This document shows positions 28,250 through 37,375 of a stretch of 64,000 nucleotides of DNA, in pieces. The DNA comes from Chlamydiia bacterium (GTDB taxonomy: Bacteria > Chlamydiota > Chlamydiia > Chlamydiales > GCA-2402025). Where the stretch lies: the NCBI GenBank assembly GCA_030427725.1, contig JAUICV010000003.1, positions 1-64,000 of the forward strand. Direction: 5' to 3'. Both the position numbers and the translations under genes were made by a program. The stretch's first letter is position 1. Each line of letters opens with the position of its first letter. The notes below the pieces were generated by a model, which was not told where the DNA came from, did no database searches, and saw only the letters and a list, made by a program, of their open reading frames with translations.

Positions 28250-29638
28250 GTGAACGAGATGATAAAACAATCTGAAGCAATAGATGCTTGTCATAAAGCA
28301 TTGCTCGACAAATACGATCGAAATGTTCCAAGATACACCAGTTATCCAACCGCTACACATTTTGACTCTGGTGTTAATGAACAAATTTATCATAGCTGGA
28401 TTTCAAACCTAAATAAAGGCGATAGCGTCTCTCTTTATTTTCATATTCCATTTTGCCAACAGCTTTGTTGGTTTTGTGGATGCAGTACAAAAATTGTTAA
28501 AAGATATAATCCAGTTCAATCATATGTTGAGTTGTTAGAGAAGGAAAAAAAGCTCATTACAGAGCTTTTACCGTCAAGTTTAGATGTTAGGCATATTCAT
28601 TTTGGTGGAGGCTCTCCAAACATTCTTCGGTGTGAGGATTTTTCTCGCATTCTAAAACTATCTAATGAAAAATTCACGCTGCATAAGCAAGCAGAAATAG
28701 CTGTTGAAGTAGACCCTAGAACTATTTCCTCACAGATGATTGTAACTTTGGCAAAAGAAGGGGTAACTAGAGTTAGCCTAGGAGTACAAGATGTAAATCT
28801 TAAGGTACAAAAAGCGATAAATCGCATTCAACCGTATGAGAAGATTCAACAGGTTGTTGATAGTTTTCGTTTAAATGGAATTGAAAAGATTAATTTCGAT
28901 CTCATCTATGGTCTTCCCTATCAAAGTTGCGAAAGCATCATTCATACCATTGATTTAGTTTCAAAGCTTCGTCCAGATAGAATATCACTTTTTGGTTACG
29001 CTCATGTTCCTTGGATGAGACGTCATCAATTATTGATAAATGAAACGAATTTACCAGATATTTACTCACGATTTCAGCTTTATCAAAGTGCTGTAGATCG
29101 TTTAAAACATCAAGGATATGTACAAATTGGTATGGATCATTTTGCTTTGCCAGATGATGAAATGCTCAAGGCTAAAAATGAAAAAACATTAAAGAGAAAT
29201 TTTCAAGGATACACAACGGATCCAGCACAGGTTTTACTGGGGTTTGGAGCGTCCTCCATAGGGTATACTCAAGAAGGATATGTCCAAAACACAAGTGCTC
29301 TTAAAGATTATGAGCTAGCATTGAATCAAAATAGGCTTCCTGTATCTCGCGGAATACAACTGTCTTCAGACGACTTAATTCGACGAGAAGTTATTGAGAC
29401 CCTGATGTGTTATTTAGAAGTTAATCTTGAGATGGTTTTGGCGGAGTATAATTTAGATCCTGAGTTTTTCTCAGGTGAATTAATAGAGCTAAAAACCATG
29501 GAAAAAGCAGGCTTAGTAAGAATTAAAAATTTGCATATCACGATTCCTGCAGAAAACAGAGTGTTTGTTCGCAGTGTTTGTTCTTTGTTTGATTCTTTTC
29601 TAAAGACAAATAAAGCTCAACACTCTCTTCCGGTGTAG
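28250..29638 (+). CDS. hemN: Oxygen-independent coproporphyrinogen III dehydrogenase
   Basis: HemN is a radical-SAM enzyme that decarboxylates coproporphyrinogen III in heme synthesis. The 462-residue length is right for true HemN, and the cluster motif reads HIPFCQQLCWFCGC (CxxxCxxC, plus the extra Cys found in HemN rather than HemW). Further family signatures are FGGGSPN, SLGVQD and the C-terminal region with MDHFALPDD. The start is a GTG; an ATG nine bases later is an alternative. Confidence 0.94.
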   Translation: MNEMIKQSEAIDACHKALLDKYDRNVPRYTSYPTATHFDSGVNEQIYHSWISNLNKGDSVSLYFHIPFCQQLCWFCGCSTKIVKRYNPVQSYVELLEKEKKLITELLPSSLDVRHIHFGGGSPNILRCEDFSRILKLSNEKFTLHKQAEIAVEVDPRTISSQMIVTLAKEGVTRVSLGVQDVNLKVQKAINRIQPYEKIQQVVDSFRLNGIEKINFDLIYGLPYQSCESIIHTIDLVSKLRPDRISLFGYAHVPWMRRHQLLINETNLPDIYSRFQLYQSAVDRLKHQGYVQIGMDHFALPDDEMLKAKNEKTLKRNFQGYTTDPAQVLLGFGASSIGYTQEGYVQNTSALKDYELALNQNRLPVSRGIQLSSDDLIRREVIETLMCYLEVNLEMVLAEYNLDPEFFSGELIELKTMEKAGLVRIKNLHITIPAENRVFVRSVCSLFDSFLKTNKAQHSLPV

Positions 29639-29704
29639 TTTAACTCTTATAATTTCGTAAAGAGTGTTGGTTATTTTAGTTTAAGGAAACCTCCTCATAA
29701 ATTC

Positions 29705-29725
29705 CTAAATCTGATATAGATTTAG
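29705..29725. promoter_or_regulatory. Palindrome upstream of M20 peptidase
   Basis: Arms CTAAATCT and AGATTTAG flank a GATAT spacer. It matches the palindrome at 28143-28163 at 20 of 21 positions and lies 29 bases before the start codon at 29755, a typical operator distance. Confidence 0.5.
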
Positions 29726-29754
29726 AGCTTACTTTAGGAATAAGGCTCTGTATT

Positions 29755-31125
29755 ATGACAGATAGATATAGTGAAAAATATGGTAACTGGTTTGATCAAA
29801 ATAAAAAGCATATCTTAGATGAGTTTTTTACTTATTTAAAATTCGAGTCGATTTCGGCAGATCCTGAGAAAAAAACAGAAGTCATTAAGTGTAGCCAGTG
29901 GGTTGAAAAGACACTAAAATCAATTGGATTTGAAACCCAAGTCTGGGACACAAAAGTAAATCCAGCGATCTTTGGTGAGATCATAATAGATCCTAGTTAT
30001 CCAACTATTCTTTTTTACAATCACTATGATGTTCAACCTGTAGATCCTTTAGAACTTTGGGAAAGTCCTCCTTTTGAGCCTAGAGTTGATGGAGATCTGA
30101 TTTATGCAAGGGGAGCTTGTGATGATAAAGGTTTAAATGTTTATACCTTATTTGGAATTAAAAGTTTTTTGGAGCTTACTAAGACTCAAAAGGTAAATAT
30201 TAAGATCATCATCGAAGGTGAAGAAGAAGTTGGGTCCGAAGGGTTTTCAAAAGTTCTTCCTCAAAAGAAAAAGGAGTTAAATGCTGATTATCTTGTGGTC
30301 GTTGATATAGGAGTTCCTTCAATGCAAGAGCCCTGTATCTCTTTAGGATGTAGAGGTATCACAACTTTAGATATGGTCTGTGAAGGTTCAAAGTCAGACC
30401 TTCATTCAGGGATTTTTGGGGGCGTTGCCTATAATCCTTTGCGGGCACTCTCAGAGGTGATAGCAAAGCTTTGGGATAAAGATGGAAAGGTTGCTATAGA
30501 TGGATTTTATGATGGGGTTGAGTCATTTGATTCCTCTGTTTTATTTGAGCCTGATCTCCAAAAAGAGATTGAGTTAGTTGGGATTAATTCACTTTATAAC
30601 GAAAAGGGGTTTTCAACATTTGAATCGAGTACTATTAGACCTACTATTGAGGTGAATGGATTAAGTGGTGGATATTTTGGACCTGGATTTAAAACAGTAA
30701 TTCCAGCAAGAGCTACATGTAAAATATCGTGCAGATTGGTGCCAGGGCAAGATCCTGACACAGTCGGAAATTTAGTAGCTGAGTTTTTTAAAAAAAACAT
30801 TGCCAAAGGGATGAATCTCGAGATAGAGTTGGGACACGGCGGTAGTGCATGTCATACACCAGCAGATGCTAAAATTGCTGAAGTTTTTAAAAGTGCCTAC
30901 GAAGATGTTTTTGAAAAGAGTTGTGGGCTTGTTGTTTCCGGAGGAAGCGTGCCAATTATGAAAGATTTAAAACAAGCATCTTCAGCAGAGCTTTTAGGTG
31001 TGGGGCTAGGTTTGAGTTCAGATAATATTCACGCTCCTAATGAGCATTTTGGGATTGAAAGACTTAAAAAGGGAATGATGACTATCGCTACAGCCTTAGA
31101 GATTTTAGCAAACAAGGGTGCATAG
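29755..31125 (+). CDS. M20-family dipeptidase
   Basis: The 456-residue zinc peptidase carries the first metal-binding motif NHYDVQPVDP, the second site YARGACDDKG and the catalytic/metal-binding GEEEVGSEGF. The dimerisation domain sits in the middle. Late residues include GSVPIMKDL and DNIHAPNEHF with the last metal-binding His. It belongs to the CNDP-like dipeptidase branch of M20. The role is probably to use short peptides. Preceded by the palindrome noted above. Confidence 0.92.
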   Translation: MTDRYSEKYGNWFDQNKKHILDEFFTYLKFESISADPEKKTEVIKCSQWVEKTLKSIGFETQVWDTKVNPAIFGEIIIDPSYPTILFYNHYDVQPVDPLELWESPPFEPRVDGDLIYARGACDDKGLNVYTLFGIKSFLELTKTQKVNIKIIIEGEEEVGSEGFSKVLPQKKKELNADYLVVVDIGVPSMQEPCISLGCRGITTLDMVCEGSKSDLHSGIFGGVAYNPLRALSEVIAKLWDKDGKVAIDGFYDGVESFDSSVLFEPDLQKEIELVGINSLYNEKGFSTFESSTIRPTIEVNGLSGGYFGPGFKTVIPARATCKISCRLVPGQDPDTVGNLVAEFFKKNIAKGMNLEIELGHGGSACHTPADAKIAEVFKSAYEDVFEKSCGLVVSGGSVPIMKDLKQASSAELLGVGLGLSSDNIHAPNEHFGIERLKKGMMTIATALEILANKGA

Positions 31126-31127
31126 AA

Positions 31128-32345
31128 GTGAGATATGTGACTCAATTTTTACAGACACGTTTATTTGATAAGACAAGCAAAGAGTTTTGGCTTGTCGTTA
31201 CTCCTTGTAGCCTTCTTTTGTTAAGCCTTATGTTGCTTTTAAAAGAATCATCTAGTTTTTTCCAAATTTGTCTACTCTCTACTGCAAGTGCATATCTATC
31301 ATGGAAGTTTAGCTTAAAAGGATTTTTAATAGCTGGCGTAGTATCTGTTGCGGCGTTTTCGTTTATCCTAGTTTCATCATCAGAGTCTATTGGTTTATGG
31401 CATTGGATGTGGATGCTTTCTTTAGAGCTTTCTTTGTTTGTTACGTCATTAGCTTCTTCTGAATATTTAGAAGCACAAGGAAGAGAAAGAAAAAAAATAG
31501 AAGAAGAGTTTGCACGACTTGAAAAAGAGCATAGACAAGCATTAGATGTGCTCGAAAGGGAGCTAGAGGTTTTTCAAGAAGAAAAAGCTCAAGTGTTAGA
31601 AAATCAAGCAGAGCTTGAGAAAAATTTAAAGAGTTACAAGAGTCTATCTATAGCCTGTAAAGAAGAATCAGATAAATATTTTTCAGAATGTGAAAATCTA
31701 AAAGAAGAAATCGTTTGCTTTAAAGACCAAATTGCCGCTTTTGAAATTAGTAGCTTAGAAGAGTCTATGAGCATAAAAAAACTGCAAAAGCAAAAGAAAG
31801 TGTTGAATGAGCTGAGAGTTCAAAATTTTCAAAACAGGCTTATCTTAGATGACTATCGAAAAAAAGAGATTCAATATGACAGTTGTTCCCAAAGTCAAAC
31901 GAGTCATGCAGGGTCAGAAGAAGTTAAAATAGAGATTGAAAAACTCCAAAGAGATAGAGAGTCTTTAAAGAGCTTATACGAAGACAAATTAAGAGATTTC
32001 GAAGCGACTAGTGAAAAATTTAAAACATTTTTCACAATGAATGAAATGCTAGAATTCAAAGATCCAAATGGATCTTTTGAGCTTACCTATAGTGAGCTGA
32101 ACAACAAGCTGAAATCTTTAGGGGATTCTTTAGGAGAAATGCGCTCTGAAATTTTTAAAATTGAAGGTGAGATTTTAGAATATCAAAAGCTAATAGACGA
32201 TAGCTCTTGCAAAGAACCTATCCAATCATATCTTAGGGTTGCAGATCAAGAATGTTTAAGACTTGAAAATGAAAATCAAGTCCTTAAAAAACATTTAAAC
32301 GAGGTAATCCAACTAGAAAGCAAAAAGCCTCCTAAGGACTCGTAA
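31128..32345 (+). CDS. Membrane protein with long coiled coil
   Basis: The first 110 residues hold about four closely spaced hydrophobic segments (from FWLVVTPCSLLLLSLMLLL to LELSLFVTSLAS). Residues from about 112 to 390 are a Glu/Lys-rich coiled coil, probably cytosolic. It starts from a GTG with an AAGGG ribosome site, two bases after the M20 stop. It faces map, with convergent 14-base overlap. In C. trachomatis the gene next to map (CT851) is, as I recall, CT850, an inclusion-membrane protein; position alone suggests a counterpart, but I cannot confirm homology. Confidence 0.8.
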   Translation: MRYVTQFLQTRLFDKTSKEFWLVVTPCSLLLLSLMLLLKESSSFFQICLLSTASAYLSWKFSLKGFLIAGVVSVAAFSFILVSSSESIGLWHWMWMLSLELSLFVTSLASSEYLEAQGRERKKIEEEFARLEKEHRQALDVLERELEVFQEEKAQVLENQAELEKNLKSYKSLSIACKEESDKYFSECENLKEEIVCFKDQIAAFEISSLEESMSIKKLQKQKKVLNELRVQNFQNRLILDDYRKKEIQYDSCSQSQTSHAGSEEVKIEIEKLQRDRESLKSLYEDKLRDFEATSEKFKTFFTMNEMLEFKDPNGSFELTYSELNNKLKSLGDSLGEMRSEIFKIEGEILEYQKLIDDSSCKEPIQSYLRVADQECLRLENENQVLKKHLNEVIQLESKKPPKDS

Positions 32346-33204
32346 GAATCTCATAACCATCTTTAGTGATCAAAACAGTATGCTCCCACTGAGCAGAAGG
32401 CTTTCCATCAGCAGTTCGTGCTGTCCAGTGATCATCGGGATCAATAACTGCGTGTCTAACTCCAGCGTTAATCATTGGTTCTATGGTGAAGATCATGCCT
32501 TCAGCAAGAGGGGTTTTGTCTCTGTTATAATGGTGCGCTATTTGAGGTTCTTCATGAAATTTTAGACCAACTCCATGAGATACAAAAGCGTCTACAACAG
32601 AACAGTTCTTTGATGCGGCGTACTTTTCAATAATATCTCCAATTTCATAAAGCAAGACGCCTGGCTTTAAGATCGCTATGGCTCTCATCATGGATTCATA
32701 AGCAACATCTACAACGAGCTCTTTTTCTTCATCTACTTTCCCAATTGTAACCATGGCGCTACAATCCCCGTAGTAGCCCCCTAAAATACACGCGAAATCA
32801 ATGTTTAAAATGTCACCAGATTTTAACTGAGTATCATCAGGGATTCCGTGACAAATAACGTCGTTTAAAGATGTGCAAAGAGATCCAGGGAACGGAGGGT
32901 GTCCATAGCCAAGCGCTGCAGGTATTGCTTGAGCGTCTCTACAAAGTTTTCTAGACATCTCATCAATAGCTTTTGTTGTGAGGCCTTCTTTCGCCATTTC
33001 GCATAATTTTTTCAGCGTCTGAGCAGCAAATTTACAAGCCTTTTTTATCCCTTGAATTTCTTCAGGAGTTTTCAAGTGAATTCGATATTTTTTTCTATAT
33101 TCAGCCCTAAGTTCGTCTAACGATACAGGGCTCTTTTCTGGATAGTGACATTTCTTCCATTTTAGGTTTGAGCCACACCAGCAAGGGTCGTTTCTTGAGA
33201 TCAT
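32332..33204 (-). CDS. map: Methionine aminopeptidase, type I, with SEC-C zinc motif
   Basis: Map removes the initiator methionine. The N terminus carries a SEC-C-type zinc motif (NDPCWCGSNLKWKKCH), common to the longer bacterial form. The peptidase domain has the metal ligands: DFACILGGYYGDCSAM (Asp pair), VSHGVGLKFHE (His), FTIEPMI (Glu) and WEHTVLIT (Glu). Length of 290 residues is normal. Its AGGATACTACC leader supports the start. Confidence 0.96.
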   Translation of the reverse strand: MISRNDPCWCGSNLKWKKCHYPEKSPVSLDELRAEYRKKYRIHLKTPEEIQGIKKACKFAAQTLKKLCEMAKEGLTTKAIDEMSRKLCRDAQAIPAALGYGHPPFPGSLCTSLNDVICHGIPDDTQLKSGDILNIDFACILGGYYGDCSAMVTIGKVDEEKELVVDVAYESMMRAIAILKPGVLLYEIGDIIEKYAASKNCSVVDAFVSHGVGLKFHEEPQIAHHYNRDKTPLAEGMIFTIEPMINAGVRHAVIDPDDHWTARTADGKPSAQWEHTVLITKDGYEILTSP

Positions 33205-33264
33205 GGTAGTATCCTATCGTTTTTTTAGAAGCCAGTATAGTTCTCAAGCGCTTAAACTGCAAAA

Positions 33265-34005
33265 TTAGTAAAGCACTTTTTCTAAAAAAAGCCCTTGAGC
33301 TGGGGCTGTAATGCCGGCAAGAGAACGGTCCTTTGTCGATAAGATTTGATCTATGATAGAGAGAGGAAGCTTGCTTGCCCCAATGCAAACGAGTGTCCCA
33401 ACGAGATTTCTTACCATTTTGTATAAAAAACGATCTCCTTGAATCTCAAAAACAATGAGATTTGATCTGTTTGATAGAGTTAACGAGTGGATATTACAAA
33501 TAGTGTTTGTCTTAGGATCTTGACAAACGTTAGAAAAACCACTGAAATCAAAACAGCCAACAAGTTTACTAGCAGCCTTTTGCATAAGAGAAAAATCAAG
33601 CTTTTGATATGGGTAATGCCAGCATAGATGTCTTAAAAAAGGACTGATAAAGGGTTGATTTGAAAGCTGATAGCTATAGATTTTGCCAGATGAGTTGAAT
33701 GTGGGATGAAAGCTAGAGTTTGTTATTTCAGCCTGTTCAATTGCAATATCGTTACTTAGTAGGCAATTGAGTTTATAAGCCAAGGTTTCTGGCGAAATAT
33801 CATTTTCTATAAAGAAATTAACCACTTGGGCTTTTGCATGAACACCAGCATCTGTTCTGGAGGCAGCTTGCAAGGTAATGTCTTGATTTAATATTTTTTG
33901 AAGCGCTCTTTTCAAAGAGCTTTCAATAGAAGGACCCTGCAAACTATCTTGCCAGCCAAGATAGTTTGTTCCATCATAAGATAGGGTTAGTTTGATGTTT
34001 TTCAT
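33265..34005 (-). CDS. truA: tRNA pseudouridine synthase A
   Basis: TruA modifies uridines 38-40 in tRNA anticodon arms. The 246-residue protein has the catalytic RTDAGVHA motif (Asp in ASRTDAGVHAKAQ) and the conserved DGTNYLGWQ near the N terminus. The C-terminal FLYKMVRNLVG motif is complete. It lies between map and the MarC-family gene on the same strand. Confidence 0.95.
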   Translation of the reverse strand: MKNIKLTLSYDGTNYLGWQDSLQGPSIESSLKRALQKILNQDITLQAASRTDAGVHAKAQVVNFFIENDISPETLAYKLNCLLSNDIAIEQAEITNSSFHPTFNSSGKIYSYQLSNQPFISPFLRHLCWHYPYQKLDFSLMQKAASKLVGCFDFSGFSNVCQDPKTNTICNIHSLTLSNRSNLIVFEIQGDRFLYKMVRNLVGTLVCIGASKLPLSIIDQILSTKDRSLAGITAPAQGLFLEKVLY

Positions 34006-34022
34006 GTCTTTATAGCAGTTTC

Positions 34023-34619
34023 TTAAACCTTCTGTAGAAACGAGCTAACACCTTCCAAAAACATCTGTACGGCAATTAAAGTTAGAACAAGACCCATGAG
34101 TCTTTCTACTCCTGTTAAACCTCTTTGACCTAGTATTTTTTTTAAGTTTGGAGAGAATACCAATATCAGCGTTGATGCCAGCCATGCTATCAATATTGCA
34201 AGGGCTGTGATATACCAGCTAATTTCTTGGCGAGAGTATATCATAACGGCAGCTAAAACAGAAGGGCCAGCGACTAAAGGGGTAGCTAAAGGGACAATGA
34301 AAGGAGGGTTGTCATCCACTTTATGAAAAGATTTGTCTGAGGGGAATATCATATTTAGAGCTATTAAAAATAAAATGATTCCACCAGAGATTTGTACGGA
34401 AGAAATGCTGATGCTCAGATACATTAAAAAATGTCTTCCAACAGCAAAAAAGAATAAAATAATTCCTAATGCAATAAGTTTTTCTCTTAAGACAATTTTA
34501 CGAGACTCTGTGTCAGGTATATTTTTTAAAATAGAAAGATAAATAGGAACATTGCCAATTGGATCCATCAGCAGAAACAAAGACAAGCTTATTGTGAAAA
34601 TAGAGTAAAATCCATCCAT
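34023..34619 (-). CDS. MarC-family membrane protein
   Basis: The protein has about six hydrophobic segments and the UPF0056/MarC start region (FLLMDPIGNVPIYLSIL) with a second family motif (FIVPLATPLVAGPSVLA). Transport substrate unknown. I moved the start to 34619 (MDGFYSIF) because GAGGAAG lies just before it; the upstream alternative at 34658 adds a charged stretch before the first membrane helix. As I recall, Chlamydia has a MarC-type gene next to map. Confidence 0.88.
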   Translation of the reverse strand: MDGFYSIFTISLSLFLLMDPIGNVPIYLSILKNIPDTESRKIVLREKLIALGIILFFFAVGRHFLMYLSISISSVQISGGIILFLIALNMIFPSDKSFHKVDDNPPFIVPLATPLVAGPSVLAAVMIYSRQEISWYITALAILIAWLASTLILVFSPNLKKILGQRGLTGVERLMGLVLTLIAVQMFLEGVSSFLQKV

Positions 34620-34702
34620 ATCTTCCTCACAGAAAAATCTTAATTTGAGATTTACCATAGAGTAAGAAATTTGTCCAAGAGAGACGCTTATAGGCTTTTA
34701 GA

Positions 34703-37126
34703 TTATCCAATTAAAGCAGCAAAAAGCCAATGGAGGGATGCAATTTTCTTTTCTTTAAAGCTTAGCTTAGTATCTAGGTTTACTCGAGTAGATCTTTGAA
34801 TATCTTGCTCAAAAATCTTGTAGGTTTGCTCAGCAAAATGAGTTGAATCTGCTAAAAAATTCACTTCGTGATCAGACGTTGTTACTAAGCTTTTATAACC
34901 AAAATTACTACTTCCTGCCAGAACGTGACGTTTATCAAAGATCATAACCTTTTTGTGAAGCCCTTTTTTGGCTTGAGTAAATTCATAAATCTCGACATTT
35001 TTCTTTTCGTCGGCAGATAGACGGTTTAATAGACGGACATAATTTGCTTTGTTTCTTGGTCCAAAAATCTTTTGTCCATTAGGGGCGTCTCGGAAAACAC
35101 CCGCAGTAATTAGCTTTAGTTTGACGCCTCTTTTAACGGCTCTGACCAAAGCTTTAAAGACAGGACTGTTAGGATGGAAATACATATGATTAATTGTTAT
35201 TTCATCTTTTGCAGCATTTATTTGGTTGATGACCTCTTTCTGAAAGGATCCCGAATTGTTATCTTGTTCAGGTCCGGTGTAAAGAATTTTAACAGCCCCT
35301 TCTTTTTCTAAAGATTGGTGAGTGTCAAATTTTGGAACTGTCGTTGTTATTTCTTCAGCGGGAGCTAGCTTTGATTTTAAAAAATGGACTAGCGGTGTAT
35401 CGTTTTCTAAAACGATGCGGGCTTTCTCAGCTTTTTCTTTTGCTTCTGGAGAGAAAGTTTTTCCATTTGGAATTAAAATGGGGAAAAAAGGAGCTGATTG
35501 AGGGGAGTATTTCTCAGCTGTTTTGTTATGTGTGTTTGACGCATTAAACTGCTCCCATCTAAAAGCTAGCATTAGCATCTGAATAAATAGCTGTCTTCCC
35601 TGAGAGTTTCCACCTTCTAGATCATGAAAAACAAAGTCCATGTCCCTAAAGTTTCCAGGTACTAACAATCCTGTCACACCTTTGTCTAAAACACCTGGTG
35701 AATAAGATTTGAAAAAAGGCTTTAGAGAGTCTACAAATCCTCCAAAACTAGTAAAGAATCGAACGATTGGGTGTTCTTCTAAAGAAGCATCTTTTGTTTT
35801 AGGAAGAAAGGCCTTTGTTTGCTCAGAAAAGTTAGCTAGGGCATGTTCAAAGTCCTTTTTCCCAAGAGCTGAGCGTACAAGGCTCAAGAAGGCATCTAAT
35901 CCTTTTGAGTATACTTTTAACTCTTTGATCTTTTGTTCAATGTGCTTTTTGAGTAAACGAATCTCTGGACTTGCATGAGGAGTGGATTCGATATTACGGA
36001 TAAGCTCGTTTGCTTTTCGTATAGCTTTAGCTTTTAGTTTTGTCAGAGCTGTGAATTTTCTGTATAACCTTGCTCTATATACAGAGGGAATTGTAGAAAA
36101 CTTACTTTCTATTTCTTTTAAATCGATTCCGGCGAATTCGGAACAAAAATTGATCAGATGTTGTTTCGCGTCTGAAATGTTCTCGGAAGAGTTTAACTCA
36201 TCAAACAATTTAGGAAGTTTGCTTGTAAGGGTTGTAAGTGTCATTTTTAAATGGTTGAGCTCTTCGTTAAAATTGTCAGCCATCTCGCTTGAAGATAAAG
36301 ATAAAGGATCATCGACTCCTGTGAAGTTGAAGTTATCTTTGATAGCGCTACCACCTAAAATATAATATTTCCCGCCATCTATACCAAAATACTTAGTGTG
36401 ATTGGTCACTTTTTTTATTCCGGTTCCAGTCATGAAAACATCTGGAGTTTCAACAAGGGAAAATCTCGTTGGATATAGCTTCTGAAGCTCTTTGATTTGT
36501 TTCTTATTTTTAACTTTTACTTTGACTTGTGAATTATTTAGGCCCTTTATCTTAATAGTTTCATTTTTTAAGAAATTAGGTGATGAAAGAATCACAACCC
36601 TGAATTCAGGGTTTTTTTGCATTTTGCGTTTGATTAGGCTTAGGATTTCATCGAAGGATTGACCTCCGCAATAGTTTCCTGAAATAACAACGTTATGTTT
36701 TGCAGCTTGAAGTAATCTTTTTCTCCAATAGTGTGTGTCAGAGCAGTGCTCTGTTGGAAGCATAGCAGTCTTTGTTGGAGTTGTGGATTTCCAATTATTC
36801 ATGTGGTCTGATACAGACGTGTCAAACATACCGGCTGTTTGGCAGATTTTACGATATTGAAGGACTGAATTTATTTGAAAACCAATCCACGTTGCTGATG
36901 CCAAAGCAGCGATTGATCCTAGGGCTATGATTGCTGGAAGAGCCACTGGACATGCTAAAACTAATACTCCAGCTGAAATGCCGGTTACAGCAGCAACCAC
37001 AAGAGAGATGGATTTGATCTGTTTATTTTTTTCTGGACTAAGATCTAAAGGCTTGATGAGACTCCATTGATTTGAAAGCTCAGCAAATCCTTTTTGCAAA
37101 CCCATTGGGCTATCGTTAATGCTCAA
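34703..37126 (-). CDS. Phospholipase D-superfamily protein with Inc-like hydrophobic hairpin
   Basis: The 807-residue protein has two complete HKD motifs: HTKYFGID (243-250) and HKKVMIFD (724-731, followed by GSSNFG). Both lobes look catalytic, though they are separated by an unusually long, helical insert (about 265-640). Near the N terminus, residues 38-86 form two hydrophobic stretches separated by a short turn (AAVTGISAGVLVLAC then IIALGSIAALASATW), the shape of the paired hydrophobic domain of chlamydial Inc proteins. There is no cleavable signal peptide. The start is a TTG with AGGAAGGA just upstream. A TTAACA-17-TATAAT promoter precedes it. Confidence 0.85.
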   Translation of the reverse strand: MSINDSPMGLQKGFAELSNQWSLIKPLDLSPEKNKQIKSISLVVAAVTGISAGVLVLACPVALPAIIALGSIAALASATWIGFQINSVLQYRKICQTAGMFDTSVSDHMNNWKSTTPTKTAMLPTEHCSDTHYWRKRLLQAAKHNVVISGNYCGGQSFDEILSLIKRKMQKNPEFRVVILSSPNFLKNETIKIKGLNNSQVKVKVKNKKQIKELQKLYPTRFSLVETPDVFMTGTGIKKVTNHTKYFGIDGGKYYILGGSAIKDNFNFTGVDDPLSLSSSEMADNFNEELNHLKMTLTTLTSKLPKLFDELNSSENISDAKQHLINFCSEFAGIDLKEIESKFSTIPSVYRARLYRKFTALTKLKAKAIRKANELIRNIESTPHASPEIRLLKKHIEQKIKELKVYSKGLDAFLSLVRSALGKKDFEHALANFSEQTKAFLPKTKDASLEEHPIVRFFTSFGGFVDSLKPFFKSYSPGVLDKGVTGLLVPGNFRDMDFVFHDLEGGNSQGRQLFIQMLMLAFRWEQFNASNTHNKTAEKYSPQSAPFFPILIPNGKTFSPEAKEKAEKARIVLENDTPLVHFLKSKLAPAEEITTTVPKFDTHQSLEKEGAVKILYTGPEQDNNSGSFQKEVINQINAAKDEITINHMYFHPNSPVFKALVRAVKRGVKLKLITAGVFRDAPNGQKIFGPRNKANYVRLLNRLSADEKKNVEIYEFTQAKKGLHKKVMIFDKRHVLAGSSNFGYKSLVTTSDHEVNFLADSTHFAEQTYKIFEQDIQRSTRVNLDTKLSFKEKKIASLHWLFAALIG

Positions 37127-37156
37127 AGTGTCCTTCCTGTTATATTTTTAGACAAG

Positions 37157-37185
37157 ATTATACTCTTTAAACTAATTAATGTTAA
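37157..37185 (-). promoter_or_regulatory. Sigma70-type promoter of the PLD gene
   Basis: On the minus strand TTAACA (37180-37185) and TATAAT (37157-37162) are separated by exactly 17 bases. The -10 box lies 31 bases before the TTG start at 37126. Confidence 0.6.
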
Positions 37186-37312
37186 TTAGACAAAAATATT
37201 TAATTAACGTAAATATTATTTCAATTAATAAAATGATAATAAAGTTTATTTGAATAACGTTTAATATTGTATAAAGTTGAGTAAACTATAACTAACAATA
37301 ACGGAGTTTTGT

Positions 37313-37318
37313 TATAAT
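37313..37318 (+). promoter_or_regulatory. -10 box of the 37376 gene
   Basis: A perfect TATAAT lies 58 bases before the ATG at 37376. The -35 position at 17-base spacing (AACTAA) is poor. The 250-base divergent region is extremely AT-rich and serves both genes. Confidence 0.4.
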
Positions 37319-37375
37319 TAGATATGAGATCTATTTAAAATAATAATTTTAATAAAAAAATAAAAGGTAAATCAA

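Noticed and set aside
33107..33388. 93-residue minus-strand frame across the map/truA junction
   Set aside because: It overlaps two certain genes in another frame.
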